The translations under genes and the position numbers were made by a program. This document shows positions 47,101 to 58,100 of a stretch of 64,000 bases of DNA, piece after piece; within the stretch, counting starts at the first letter, position 1, and every line of letters starts with the position of its first letter. Source of the DNA: Bugulina stolonifera. Lineage: Eukaryota; Bryozoa; Gymnolaemata; Cheilostomatida; Bugulidae. The DNA lies in contig OW285191.1 in the NCBI GenBank assembly GCA_935421135.1, positions 11,969,700 to 12,033,699 on the forward strand, read 5' to 3'. Below the pieces are notes generated by a model. That model did not search any database, was not told where the DNA came from, and worked only from the letters and a program-made list of their open reading frames with translations.

Positions 47101-49778
47101 GCAGCTGATGGTCTCATCTTTGTTCTTAGATGTAGCCTATGTGTGTTGGAAGATACCAGCGCAACTATTGACAAGAGGTAGGTAAAGCTACAGGCACAGG
47201 GCAGCTGCACACAAATACAATAGAACCATTGCACATCTTGGAGTAAACAAGAGAGCAAGTGGAGGAGCATCATAAACAAGCCGCTAGAGGATATATGTAA
47301 ATAGAGAATCGTGTATGCTGCAGTCTTGAACATTGGTAATATTAGTATTAGTATAGCTTGAATAGTAGAAGTTTAACTAGGCCTATATGTATATCTTCTA
47401 AAGGATGCTATTACTGCCAACCATTAGGAGTAAAACATGTAGTTTCATTACCTCTGTGGCAGCCTTTAGTTGAGTTTCTCGCTCAAGAGAGGTGGTAAGG
47501 GAACTAATGCTATCCTTCCTTAACTGTAGTGTTTGAGTTAGAGTTTGGATCTCAGCCTCCAATGTATCTGTAGAAAGACTAACAAAGGAATGAAATAGCC
47601 TACATAGGTAAAACTACACGTAATACTAGGGAAAGAGCGGTATGATTAACATCACATAGATATAATATGATTTTGAGGGGATCGGTGATGCATTGAAAAT
47701 AAAATACTAATATTCTGACAATGCAAAGTTCATACATTTAGTCGCCACATAATAGTTTTCCATGTTCCCAATACTCATACATGTATGTTAACTTTCTAAG
47801 ACAACATCAAAATCTGTGTTAACAGCAGCAAATGATAATGAGTTGAGACAAACATAGAAAAATTGAAATCATAATGGCAAACAGCCACTTTTTTGGAGTT
47901 GCCTACTCACAGACACTGTTGAACAGGAGCAGGCAACTGCGAATAATGGTAATTAGCACAATAATTTGGGTTTCAGAGAAACTGTTGTAACCAGGTCTCA
48001 TGCCTAATTCACAAATCCCAGGTATTCATATAGAGCACTACCCTGCCATATACAAGACCATATTTTGTACACAGCCTAGGTATGTGTCATAACTGTAGCA
48101 CATCCAACTGACTGACTAACAAAGTCAGTAAATATACATACCTTTAGTAGTGGACAGGCTCTGCATCTGTTCAATCAGCTCATCCCTCACAGTCTGGTGG
48201 TTGCTTTCCTGTTTATTAAGTTCTGCTTCAAGTCTGCACATGTTCTCTTTCTCTACCTCTAGTCTACCCTTGAGTGTACTTAGTTCAGACTCCAGTGAAG
48301 TTGAGAGTTCAGACGACTTGCTGAGCTCATTTCTTATCGTAACTATTTCTTGCTTCAAATCTGAGTCCTTCTCAAGTTGCGCCTGAGCAGATGCGAGTTG
48401 TGACTTGAGCTGTGAAACAGTACTTAACTCTTCTTGAAGTCGTGACTGGACACTGTCAAGCTGATTTTCATTCTGAGTCAGACGACCTTGCAGCTCAGAT
48501 GTACAGTCAGCCAGAGTAGCTACCTCATTCTACAATCACATGATCAACCAAACCGACTCAAACGATTGCAGAATGGTCGAGTGAAAAGTTTGAGACAACT
48601 AGGTTGAATATGAACTGATACATTTCATTCAATCACGGAATCCTCTCGGACGTCATGCGTGTAAATGACATTCATCCAAAATATGTGAGAGGTTAGCAAT
48701 ACTCGAAATAAATATTACAGACTAGATACCCTTACATGTAAATGACCGAACTGACAAGTTAGTATAATTTATAGTGTTACCAACCTGAAGAGTGGTAGCC
48801 CGGGTTCTCAGTTCATTAACCATATGCGGGTCTTCAGCATTAGCTGCCATAATGTCTGTTTGAACTGATGCTACTTTCTTCCACTGCTTTCTCTTTACCT
48901 GAATATTGTAATGAGTGACAAGTGTATGTATAGTCCAACAGAACACAAACATTTCTACCATATCACAATGTACAGTTACATAGCGTATGGCAGAATAACA
49001 TACAGTTGTATTTTCACAGTGTATGCCAGATGATACTACAGAATATGAGTTACACTATGCTCACAGAGATAAGGTTACAGAGATGGAATCCAATCTAAAT
49101 ATGTCTTATAGCCAATTGTTTGTGCTACCCCTTAGCCACCCTGACTGCACCCAGTTACAGGAGACTAGGAAATCGGACTACAACATGCCTATACAACTTA
49201 CTCGCTTAGGTGCTTTGAACTCCGGCTTTGCAGAACTAAAGTCTTTAGATGTCGATCCTACGCTCTCATTATCTGTAATATTTATAGTAAAAGATGAAAG
49301 ACAAAATAAAATTGAGACGACTGAGTAAAGCTACAATTATATGTGCACATACATTTTAAAATTCAGTTGACAGAGTTGTGTACCATGTTATTGTCCGATT
49401 TTCATAGGCCTGAACCTGAATGGCAGACTATTTAGATTTTGTGTATTGAAAAAAGAATTTAAGAGTTGCGTGCCTACCTGAAGAGTCCTGAAATCTTGGA
49501 CCTTTCGGGAAGGAAGAGAGAGGCGCAGCTTTGGGGTGTTTAAGGTCATACTGTCCTGGACCAGGTGTCAGAACTTCTGTTACAGACAAATAAACAACTT
49601 CAAACCAGAATGTTCAGCAAACAACACTGAATACAAATTAGTTGTATATGAGATTATTATTCGATGCAACGTGAATCGGCAAGCAAATGTGACATGTTAA
49701 CACATAAATATGAAGTATAGGGTGAAGGACAATGAACTTACTCTTGGAGTCTTCAAACCGTTTGGATTTAGAAAACAT
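44123..49778 (-). CDS. HMMR: Hyaluronan-mediated motility receptor / RHAMM (14 exons, 656 aa)
   Basis: Exons in transcript order: 49778-49742, 49576-49478, 49272-49202, 48898-48785, 48529-48142, 47567-47452, 47136-47005, 46714-46488, 46165-46052, 45839-45630, 45350-45224, 44993-44817, 44576-44441, 44145-44123. The protein is almost entirely coiled coil (heptads through exons 5-12). In vertebrates HMMR is a microtubule-associated spindle-pole protein that works with TPX2. The N-terminus has TPGPGQYDLK (residues 16-25), like the PSPGAYDVK of human HMMR. The C-terminus has LLGHQN, KFDPSKAF (about 628-635) and TPLK, which match the human C-terminal region nearly residue for residue. Human HMMR has 724 residues; the difference lies in coiled-coil length. 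Exon 14 adds only seven residues. The extracellular hyaluronan role is debated and there is no signal peptide. Confidence 0.93.
44160..44283. repeat. Tandem repeat of about 37 bp in HMMR intron 13
   Basis: Roughly three to four imperfect copies of a unit built on TCTAGATGTCAGTGTATG followed by CCACATAACAT-like sequence. Confidence 0.6.
44620..44806. repeat. 26-bp minisatellite with 52-bp higher-order unit in HMMR intron 12
   Basis: Repeats of a unit like TAACACATAGCTATGCTACT. Copies alternate between AGCTATGCTACTAGCT and AGCTATCCTACTAGTT forms, so the period that fits best is two units. The array ends about ten bases before exon 12. Confidence 0.85.
45884..46005. repeat. CTA/CTG triplet repeat in HMMR intron 9
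   Basis: About 40 triplets, mostly CTA with interspersed CTG. It fills more than half of a 212-base intron. It accounts for an apparent poly-leucine open reading frame on the plus strand. Confidence 0.95.
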
Positions 49779-50049
49779 CTTCACGATGTGTCTTTATCGT
49801 AGCAACAAATACCTACAAGAAAGGTGTAAAGATATTATTGTGCTACCAGGTCTATGTGGTTTGATACCCATAATAATAACCCACATTCTAATAGTAATAG
49901 ACTATAACAATTAAAAGTGTAGGATAGTTTGATATTGTAGGCCTACATGTTATGAAAATTTAGTTTTACATAGGCTAAATTGGCTACATTTCTATGAAAT
50001 TTAATAATTCGACGGGAAATATGACCAAGACCTCTATACCAATCGGAAG

Positions 50050-50665
50050 TGTGCAAACCCCCATTGCCCCAAGGTTTTATGCTCAAACCAACACTATTTC
50101 TTATTTACATTAATGACTTGCCAAGCTCCGTCAACCGTTCGATTAATTAGTCTCTATGCTGATGACACCTTATTGTTATTGTATCAGAAAGTCAACTTGG
50201 CCCCTGACGCCGCAAACTTTCAGCTGATTATTGATGATGTACATGAGTGGTCCTGCCATTAGAAAAAGCCATTTAGTGACACAAAATGACATGCAAGCAC
50301 ATTTGGCAAAAAAACATATCTACCATCCTACAAACTCGGAGACACACATCTTGATTGGACGGAAGGGCCATGAAAGCGCCAGTGAAGCCCCAGCTGGACT
50401 AGGTCTACAAACACTTCGAGAAAGGCGCAAAAGCCACAGACTAAACCTCCTCACCTGCATCATGAAAGCTGAAAATTCTCAACATCACAGTGCGCTCTTA
50501 TCAGCCTATGATGAAATTGTAATTAGTCACACAAAAATAACAGCGATAGCAAGAGCTGCAGCCCGTGATGAGCCCACATCTATCTCACAAAATTCCAGAT
50601 GCTACCAACAAAGCTTTTTGCCAAGGACCGTATGCGAGATGAGAGGTATCATGGCTGACGATTGA
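50050..50665 (+). pseudogene. Decayed non-LTR retrotransposon reverse transcriptase fragment
   Basis: One frame reads PQGFMLKPTLFLIYINDLPS, the RT motif usually seen as PQGSVLGPTLFLIYINDLP. After a stop and frameshift near 50150, SLYADDTLLLL follows, with the catalytic YADD. A later frame (from about 50390) reads GLQTLRERRKSHRLNLLTC, then SFLPRTV, matching the C-terminal segment of LINE polymerases of the Jockey/CR1 kind. The section between is largely missing and several stops interrupt it, so it is a dead remnant. Clade assignment is tentative. Confidence 0.8.
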
Positions 50666-50842
50666 GAAGCAACCTCTAACACTAACAGCGGTAATGCTAA
50701 AATCCCTGGCTAAAACTAAATGCACACTGCTACACTAATGAGGCCCTCTATTTGTGCCGCCAGTGGTCAAGAATGTCCTCCCTCCTCATAGGTAGTCTAT
50801 TCACCCACCAAGACCTGCATACATACATCACATGTACATGTA

Positions 50843-52205
50843 TGTACCTGCCAAGTGTCCAAATTGTGTCAAGACATCCCCTGGTTTTTGTGTATGTCCC
50901 TACTTGCTACTAATTTTCCAGCTGCCCCAATTTTTAACTTGAGTGAAATGTCACCAAATCTTATAAAGCAAGAGATATAATCTTAGGATGAACCAAAAAT
51001 AAGTCATTTAGGCTACACAGGCTACATAAAAGAAAATATTTTAAAAGTCACAAAATAAAATAGTACCAAAATGAAAAAACAATGAATAAGTGTTAGCGTG
51101 ACAAAATATATATATATATACTCAATCTGCATACAGTGTACTGTTTCGGTGTTTAACACCTCATCAGTGCAGCTCAGAGTTATGCCTGGGAGAACACCTT
51201 AGCAATACTGTATATGTACAGCAAAGCGTATTTAAAAGGTGTGAAATCCACTGAACCCAAGTTCTCAAGCTGCCAGAGACAGCGTGAATTGCGTAATGCC
51301 ACCAGTTCAGTGTATCTCCCAGGTAAAGACTCTCACTGGAATTAATTCAAGCAAAATGTTATGGCTTATTAGAAAGACTCGTGACTTGAATATACAGCTG
51401 CCAAAAACTCGTAACTTGAATTGTAATTCCATTATGGCTATGATCAAAGACTCTCAACTCACACATCATTATGTTGAAATATTCAATAACTCTGAGTTTT
51501 CATTGGGCAGCTGGAATTGTAATGAATAGAAATAACCACAGTTATAACCACCAACGACAACCACAATTATAACACATTTTGTACTAAAACTGTGATATTT
51601 TGCTTTGAAATTTGAACTTTTAACACCATTTCCTAACAACATTTCGCTATAAGCTAAATAATAACCCGATAACTCTATAAAAAGACTCGAGTTAAACAAG
51701 AAAAGAATTGAAACTTCTTTGTAGTTAACTTGGATAACTTGATAAAAACTTGAGTTTGTGGGTATATGTAAATATTTAACTTGTAACTTGAAAGTTTTGA
51801 TGTGTCACTGAAAGAATTGACTTGTAATTTGAAGAGTCACAACTAAGAGTTGGTCGTGGAAACTTGAGTTTCCAAAATAAAACTTGCACACATCTCTGAT
51901 ATTTAATATTAATATTTCATATTACTTATTCTTATATAAATTTATAAAAAGCTGAATTCTTTTCTAATCATTCCTAAATTTAAAATTAAAGTTTCATCTT
52001 GACTCGTTTATAATATTCAATTCTCTATTCTGATACTGATATCCCGTAATCCGACATATGATATTTCCAAGGAGTACTCCTTGGATATTTCCATTGATTG
52101 AAATTGATACTTTACTTTTTAGAAAAAGTTTTTATTCAAATAATGTACACACCAACTATGTGTAGAGATTTTGAGCAGGCCAGTCCAGATTTTTACTCTT
52201 GCTCC
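50843..52205. mobile_element. Large copy of inverted-repeat family B carrying extra sequence
   Basis: The left end (TGTACCTGCCAAGTGTCC and about 190 bases inwards) aligns with the reverse complement of 38640-38822. The right end (CAGATTTTTACTCTTGCTCC to TTGGCAAATATG) aligns with the reverse complement of 38261-38310. The ends are diverged and no good target duplication is left, so the copy is old. The interior from about 51100 holds sequence not present in the 38261 copy, including the ribozyme. No open frame can be supported. Confidence 0.65.
51120..51180 (-). ncRNA. Type I hammerhead self-cleaving ribozyme
   Basis: Read on the minus strand from 51180, all parts of the motif occur in order. 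Stem I 5' strand is ACTC, internal loop TGAG, then CTGCA. The core CTGATGA (51167-51161) follows. Stem II is GGTGT/ACACC with loop TAA (51160-51148). Then comes GAA plus A15.1 (51147-51144). Stem III is ACAG/CTGT with loop TACA (51144-51133). The cleavage triplet is GTA with A17 at 51132. The stem I 3' strand is TGCAG, ATT, GAGT (51131-51120). Every helix pairs perfectly and every core base is conserved. Predicted cleavage is between 51132 and 51131. The short stem III is typical of hammerheads in retrozymes and Penelope-like elements. An AT dinucleotide run follows directly. Confidence 0.88.
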
Positions 52206-53027
52206 TTGGCAAATATGTGGTTGTATAGTGAATAGTATAGTAAAGTATATACCAGCAAAACTGCTGCAAAGGGTTCAAATAAAAATCGAATCATGAGTGA
52301 GAGCAATCAAATGTACCGCTTGGGTTTAATAGGTCAAGAGTTCTTCTCGAAGCCAAAAAAAAATCTTGTTTTTAAATTTGCTTAAAAAGCCAAATAAGCA
52401 CGTAGTTTAAATTATTAAAACGCAGAACAAAATGTTGCATTTTTAATTTAATTGATGTCAAAGTTGAGCAGAAGCAAATTTAAGAAGTTTAAGATTACAC
52501 CGAATATATGTCAATAAAAAGTGCAAGGTCAAGGGTAGGTTCGCAGCCAGTTTCAGCAATTTTTTGGGAAAGTTTGCACGTACACACGCAAGATAAAGAT
52601 GATAAATAATCCAATGATACTTGCAAGCTTCCACCGTTGCAAGTGATGTGTGGAAGCAGCTTTAGCTAGGTGAGATTGCAAAGTAAATATGCGGCCATGA
52701 GATGTTTGGAGGTGGAAGGTTTTAAATGAATGGTGAATAGACCTACGGCTGATCGTCATTCAATGAAACTCAAACTGAAACTGAAACATAACATTAGGTT
52801 TACATTAATATAAACAAACATACCATAGAAAATTGCTAAAAATAAAAATACAAAAATTATTTTTCTGTTTAATGTAGCCTATTTGTGGCAGATATTTGTA
52901 CTTTTGATCGGAAAAAAAATTACTATCACTATGTATTTGGGTAGCCTAATAACTAATTGCAACATCATTTTTGATGGTTAGGGTAAATGACCAGCGCCAG
53001 TCAAATTTGGAAATAAACTTCAGTTGA

Positions 53028-53117
53028 TACCTGGTGAGATTCGAGCCCACAACCTTCATATCGTGAGTCTTGCACTCTAGCCCTACCAAGTGAGCTACAT
53101 ATTTCGAAATAGATTAT
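53028..53117 (-). repeat. tRNA-derived fragment
   Basis: On the minus strand, TAGCTCACTTGGTAGGG resembles a tRNA D-arm with A box, and GGGCTCGAATCTC a B box. The acceptor stem does not close, so this is a pseudo-tRNA or SINE head. No second copy is seen in the window. Confidence 0.45.
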
Positions 53118-55125
53118 ATTGAACATTGAAACAGTAACAACAATTCTGGTCTATGGGCGATTGATTCCAGTTATTGAGTTGGGTCAAGTGATGTTTTTCT
53201 TGTGACGTCATCCAGAATGAGTACCAGTGTAAATAACATAAAATCCGGAAGGAGGTTTTTGCCAATTCACTTTGACTTTAATAAAAATTTACCCTACTAT
53301 ACCTCTAGCTTGCATTACTTTTAACTTTCTTTACTTATTGATAGTAGTCAAAACCATTCTGTTATGGCTATCAATCAATTGGTTATTTCCGTTGGTAGCC
53401 CAGCCACAAAATGAATATAATTATCACTCTTTCACTGTATGTTATATTTTGAGTAGGTGATGGAATTAGAGACTGAGATTTTTGTTATTCGTCATCACTT
53501 TTTATTTATTGTGTCTAACCTACTTCATCCGACCTTCTAATTATCCTTTGGTCTAGTCTTTTTTGCTAATCAAGCGCTGCTCATTTCCTATAGTAAAGGC
53601 ATCAGGCAGAGTAGTGTATTTTACGCTTGATCTGCACAATCGGTCCAGGATGTCATAGTCTGTGTTGCCTTTTTTTTTTCCAGTCATGTTCTAAATTCTG
53701 ATCACTATGTTAATTGCTACCTGAGAATAAGAGGCACAGATTGTAGGTCCATGTCCATATACAATCACACTTTTGATTAGAGTTGTTAATGAATGCCTTT
53801 GCAATGATATTGTTGTAACGTAACTGGTTGATCACAATGTTAGTCCTATCTCTTGTTTCATTGTTTATCTGGTGGCTGTATGCTTAAGTGGTTATCTTGT
53901 TCTGTAGACCAGGATTGGTGGTCTAACTGCTTAATTCTTCTAGCTCTTTCTGAAGGTTGAGCTAATTCACTCGTCTCAACTCCTGCCGTTAGTATATGGG
54001 TGATTGACACATAGGCCTATAGCCTATATGAACTGAAGATGTGTGGAAGCAAACTGTTTTCATTGTAATCTCTAACATCTACAAGTAGTATACTATGGTA
54101 ATGTTCCGTAATGCTTTCTGCCTCAACCTCATCCCCTCATGTGGTTGGCCATGGTAATGATAAAGGAATTTAGTCACCAAATAGCCTACTGCTTGTCTGA
54201 GGTTTTTGACATGCTCTATAGGCTATATGGTGGCTAGCTAACACTTATCAACCCTCTTGCTAACCACAATGTTACAATTATTATAATAGGTGGTATCTAG
54301 AACATCATGTGAACTCAAATTATAGCAATGGATTAACCATCCATTGCTGCTGTGTTATCTATGGATTGATAGCTTGTCAAGGCCTGGTGATATGTCCTAC
54401 TTGCACCGTTTAAGCATTGCTTTGGAGTTGTTTTCTCATGATCAAATTTCTAGTGTGGGAGGATAACTTCATATATGACATACAATTATGACCATAGGCT
54501 ATCAAAAAGTTGACGGTCTGCGAAGAATTAAAGTTTGATGCAACTGGTGGCTGATGGCAGATTTCATAATTTGTGGTGACTTCTCACCAAATTATTTTAT
54601 TTTATTTTATTTAGTTTATACGCAAACTAAACAAATATAAAATGGTTAGTTACGGGCCTACACCTTAGAATAGCTAGTTTGGACTCTATGGACTATTACA
54701 GTTACATGGAAATAATAATTTTGTGAGGTAATGCAATGTATACACCGATCTTTAGTCGATGATGTCTCGATGGTTATTCTGTGGTTAAGGGTCAAGGAAT
54801 GGCTATTATTTATGTAAAATAAACATTAGCATTTTGCTGAAGTTCTCAAGCTTGACGCTAACTACTGGTTAGAATCATCATTCGTCTGCAAAACAACAGT
54901 AATCTTCAAGAATACCAAGTCATGGTATCTGCGAAAGGTCAAGCCAGGTTTAAGTAAAGGCTGCGCATTGATTTATAGCAAAACCTAGCTGTTAACATGT
55001 CCCGCAGAAGCTGTGAACATCTTTGTTACAAATGATGGAACTAAACTATTCTTCTCTAAATGTTAGATTTTCGTTACATCGTTTTAAATAGAGTACAACT
55101 TGATTTTACAACTTGATTTTACAGA

Positions 55126-58100
55126 ATGGGCAAACGAGGTAAGTCGTGTCTTATGACGTTTTGTTAACTTTTGTGGGGGTTTTAGTACTTTCCCGGTCTA
55201 AAAGGGAGGAGTTGGTGAAAGTACAATTGTATTTAAAACTTCTAGCCGGGAACTATTAGGTGTTTCTCTCATTTTACAATGAAAGAGAAACCTTTGCTTG
55301 AGTGTGTTAAAAGTGTCTTTTTGAGCACACGATTGATCGCAAAGATAATCACTGCATTGGCGTTAGATATGATTTTGGGTGGTTTAGCCATGTAATCTAT
55401 CATACCTGGGACGGAATAAGGGTTCATGGCCTTAACACCAGTCTTCATCTCCAAATACACCTGGTATTAGAGCTAGCACTGCGTTTTCCTGCGGGTTCCA
55501 AGTTATATAGGCCTAAATAGAACTAAACTGTTTTACAATGATACAAATGGTAGAATAAACCCCACAATTGTTCATGGTCAATCTACAATCTAGTTTCTTC
55601 AGCACAGCTATCGAAATTGTTGAAAAATTTACTCACGAGTCACATGTGGTTCTTGCTGAATTAATGATGTCTGAGAAGTCTTGAGTATGGGCATCATTGT
55701 TTAAAATTTGGTTTCCACAGATCTACTTGACACACAGAGATATGTAAATTCCTGATTTAAAATACTGTAGTGTGAACCGGGACAATGACCGTCAATTTTG
55801 GTTCTTAAAAATGAGGACCACTATCCAGGAGCAGGCAGTCGGTTTGGCAACCTGAAACCATATAAACAGGCGCTCAGCTAAATTTTTTTTATTTAAAGGG
55901 AGAATGATGTGATACAAGTAAACAAAAGCTTCCGTTTTGGTCTTGCTAGCTAAGCATACTGCCAAGTACAATTAATGGTTGGGTAGATAACTCCAGCAAA
56001 TAATCTGAACAATCATCTCAAACCGGAGTTGCCTTCTCATTTGCTGGTGTCATTCCTTTAGCAGTGAGGTTGTTTAGCCTGGAGATTTTCAGTGTGTTTC
56101 TATTTTTAATGACTGAACTACTTATTGCATGGAAAGTAAGTCCCCCTAGCCCACTCTGTGGGGATAGTCATGTTAATTGACCAATCATGTTGCCCCCTCC
56201 CCCCTTGGCTTGGTACTTTGAAGTCTAGACTCATTTGTTTACTTTTCTTGTGTATCCTCTTGTGTTGTCAATGCACAAAAAATAAGCATGCAGACCTCCT
56301 ACTGAAATGCTTTATGGATCATAAATGGGACTATAGGATCCCTGTGGAGTTGTTTGGGTACAGTAATACTTCGCAAATGTAGGTTGCTAAAAACCTACCT
56401 TTTCACTTTCAATATAATCCTAGGCCAGGGTGATGCAAATGTAGAAACTTATTAGAAAGCAGGCTTCTAACCTACTGACAACTTATGCCTGACCTGAAAC
56501 CACTGGTAGCTCTCATGGGATCTTAACCCTGAATATAACCTGGGAAGAACTAGGTTACTGCAGCTACACAGTGAACTATGCGACTACTATATTAATTTTA
56601 CTTTCTTAGCACTACATAGGTTTAGCTATTTCAACAGCCAAATGATTGTTCATTTTTGACACTGCAGGGGTTCTGTGATGTAATTACTATTATCTCCTCT
56701 TGTAGATTTTGGTACAAGATTAGCATGGCTTATAGAAGTCACTTCAGTTAGTTACTTGATCTCCTGAAAGGTGCTTGGTAATGCTGGATTGCAGACGGAT
56801 TTGTTAGATGTCTTTGGTTTCTTGTTGCTAATTTAATAGGAAAAATGTCCTAATGGAGCCAGGAAAGTCACTAACTACATAACTGCCTAATAAGTGAACA
56901 ACCAATATTTGGAACATGGATATTACACACATATGTGTTATCAAGTTCTGGTTTTACCAGTGTACAACTTTTTCAAATGAATGTACATGAGCTAACTGCA
57001 TCCTACATTACTTCTTTTGGCTATAATATTCTGTGAAGTTATACATGTATTACAGATGTATTGTTAAGATCATTTGAGAATGCCATATGAAGAAGAAAAA
57101 TTGATACTGTTTAACATGGAAGGAACAATAAAGTGATATGCCAGATAAGGGTTTATTTATTTGTTTTGTTTATTTAAATTATAATCAACCATTACAGCAA
57201 TTGCAATAGGTGTATTAATTGCTAAGGCCTTAGGTTATATATATGGCAGTTTGGCCATATCAGTCTAAAGCATATAGACACATGTAAGCTAAATAGACTG
57301 TGGTTGTGCCTTGATCTTCATGACCAGAATTGTGTCTTGGAGCTATCCTATTTGCACCAGTGTCAATTGTTTTTGGTTGATCAGTCTTGAGCTTCAACTG
57401 TTCTCAATTCCTAGGCTAGGTTGTCTTGCTATAAAAAATCAATATTGGGATAAGAGCTAGCACCAAATCATTCTAACCAGATACTACAAGAGTATTGTCA
57501 TAGCCTCTGCTCTATATGAAATAGTTAAGTGGACCATATTTTGTGCCCCCCCCTGAACTGATACCAAGGTTGAGAAACTAGTCCTCATTAGGGTCATGGC
57601 CAGACTTGGGAGTAACGACCTTTGAAACCATAGCCAATATTGATAGTTTACTTTTCAGTATGACTGTGTTTTAGTATGTTCTACCTAGCAATATCAAAAT
57701 TACTTGTAGCTCTTACATTTCAGTCTACCAATGATAGTCAACACTACCTTCTTCAGTAAGTTTTTGCTATTGCAGCACAGCTTGACCGACTTAAATTGGT
57801 TGCTCTACTTCTGGGGGTCTCCCAGTGGAGTTTCAACCATGATGTTGTGTAGCCTAATTATCTGCATATAGAATACTGTTTCAATTCAAATGCAGTGTTT
57901 TGTACCCATTATTTACTGCTGATGTGTGGATATTGAAGTCCTTAATCCCTACCTGTTCAAGTTGAATTGGAAGGACTCTAGTCATCTTTTCAAGTAAAGA
58001 CCATCAGGGCATTCTTTACTATTTTCAGTACGGACTCCCAATCTTGGTCATAGCCCATAACTTATATGAAACCCAAAATTCTGTACTTACCTGCCATTGA

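Larger units (their letters stand above)
49779..55125. other. Transposon-rich spacer between HMMR and the downstream gene
   Basis: The two flanking genes are divergent. The spacer holds a decayed LINE fragment, a family B inverted-repeat element with a hammerhead ribozyme inside it, and a tRNA-derived fragment. From about 53120 to 55125 I see no recognisable element or gene. Confidence 0.5.

Noticed and set aside
50231..50665. Open frame of 144 codons as an independent gene
   Set aside because: Its second half matches the C-terminal segment of LINE reverse transcriptases, and the fragment before it is interrupted, so it is transposon debris.
53272..53460. Hydrophobic 62-codon open frame
   Set aside because: Short, AT-rich, and without start context, splice sites or similarity.
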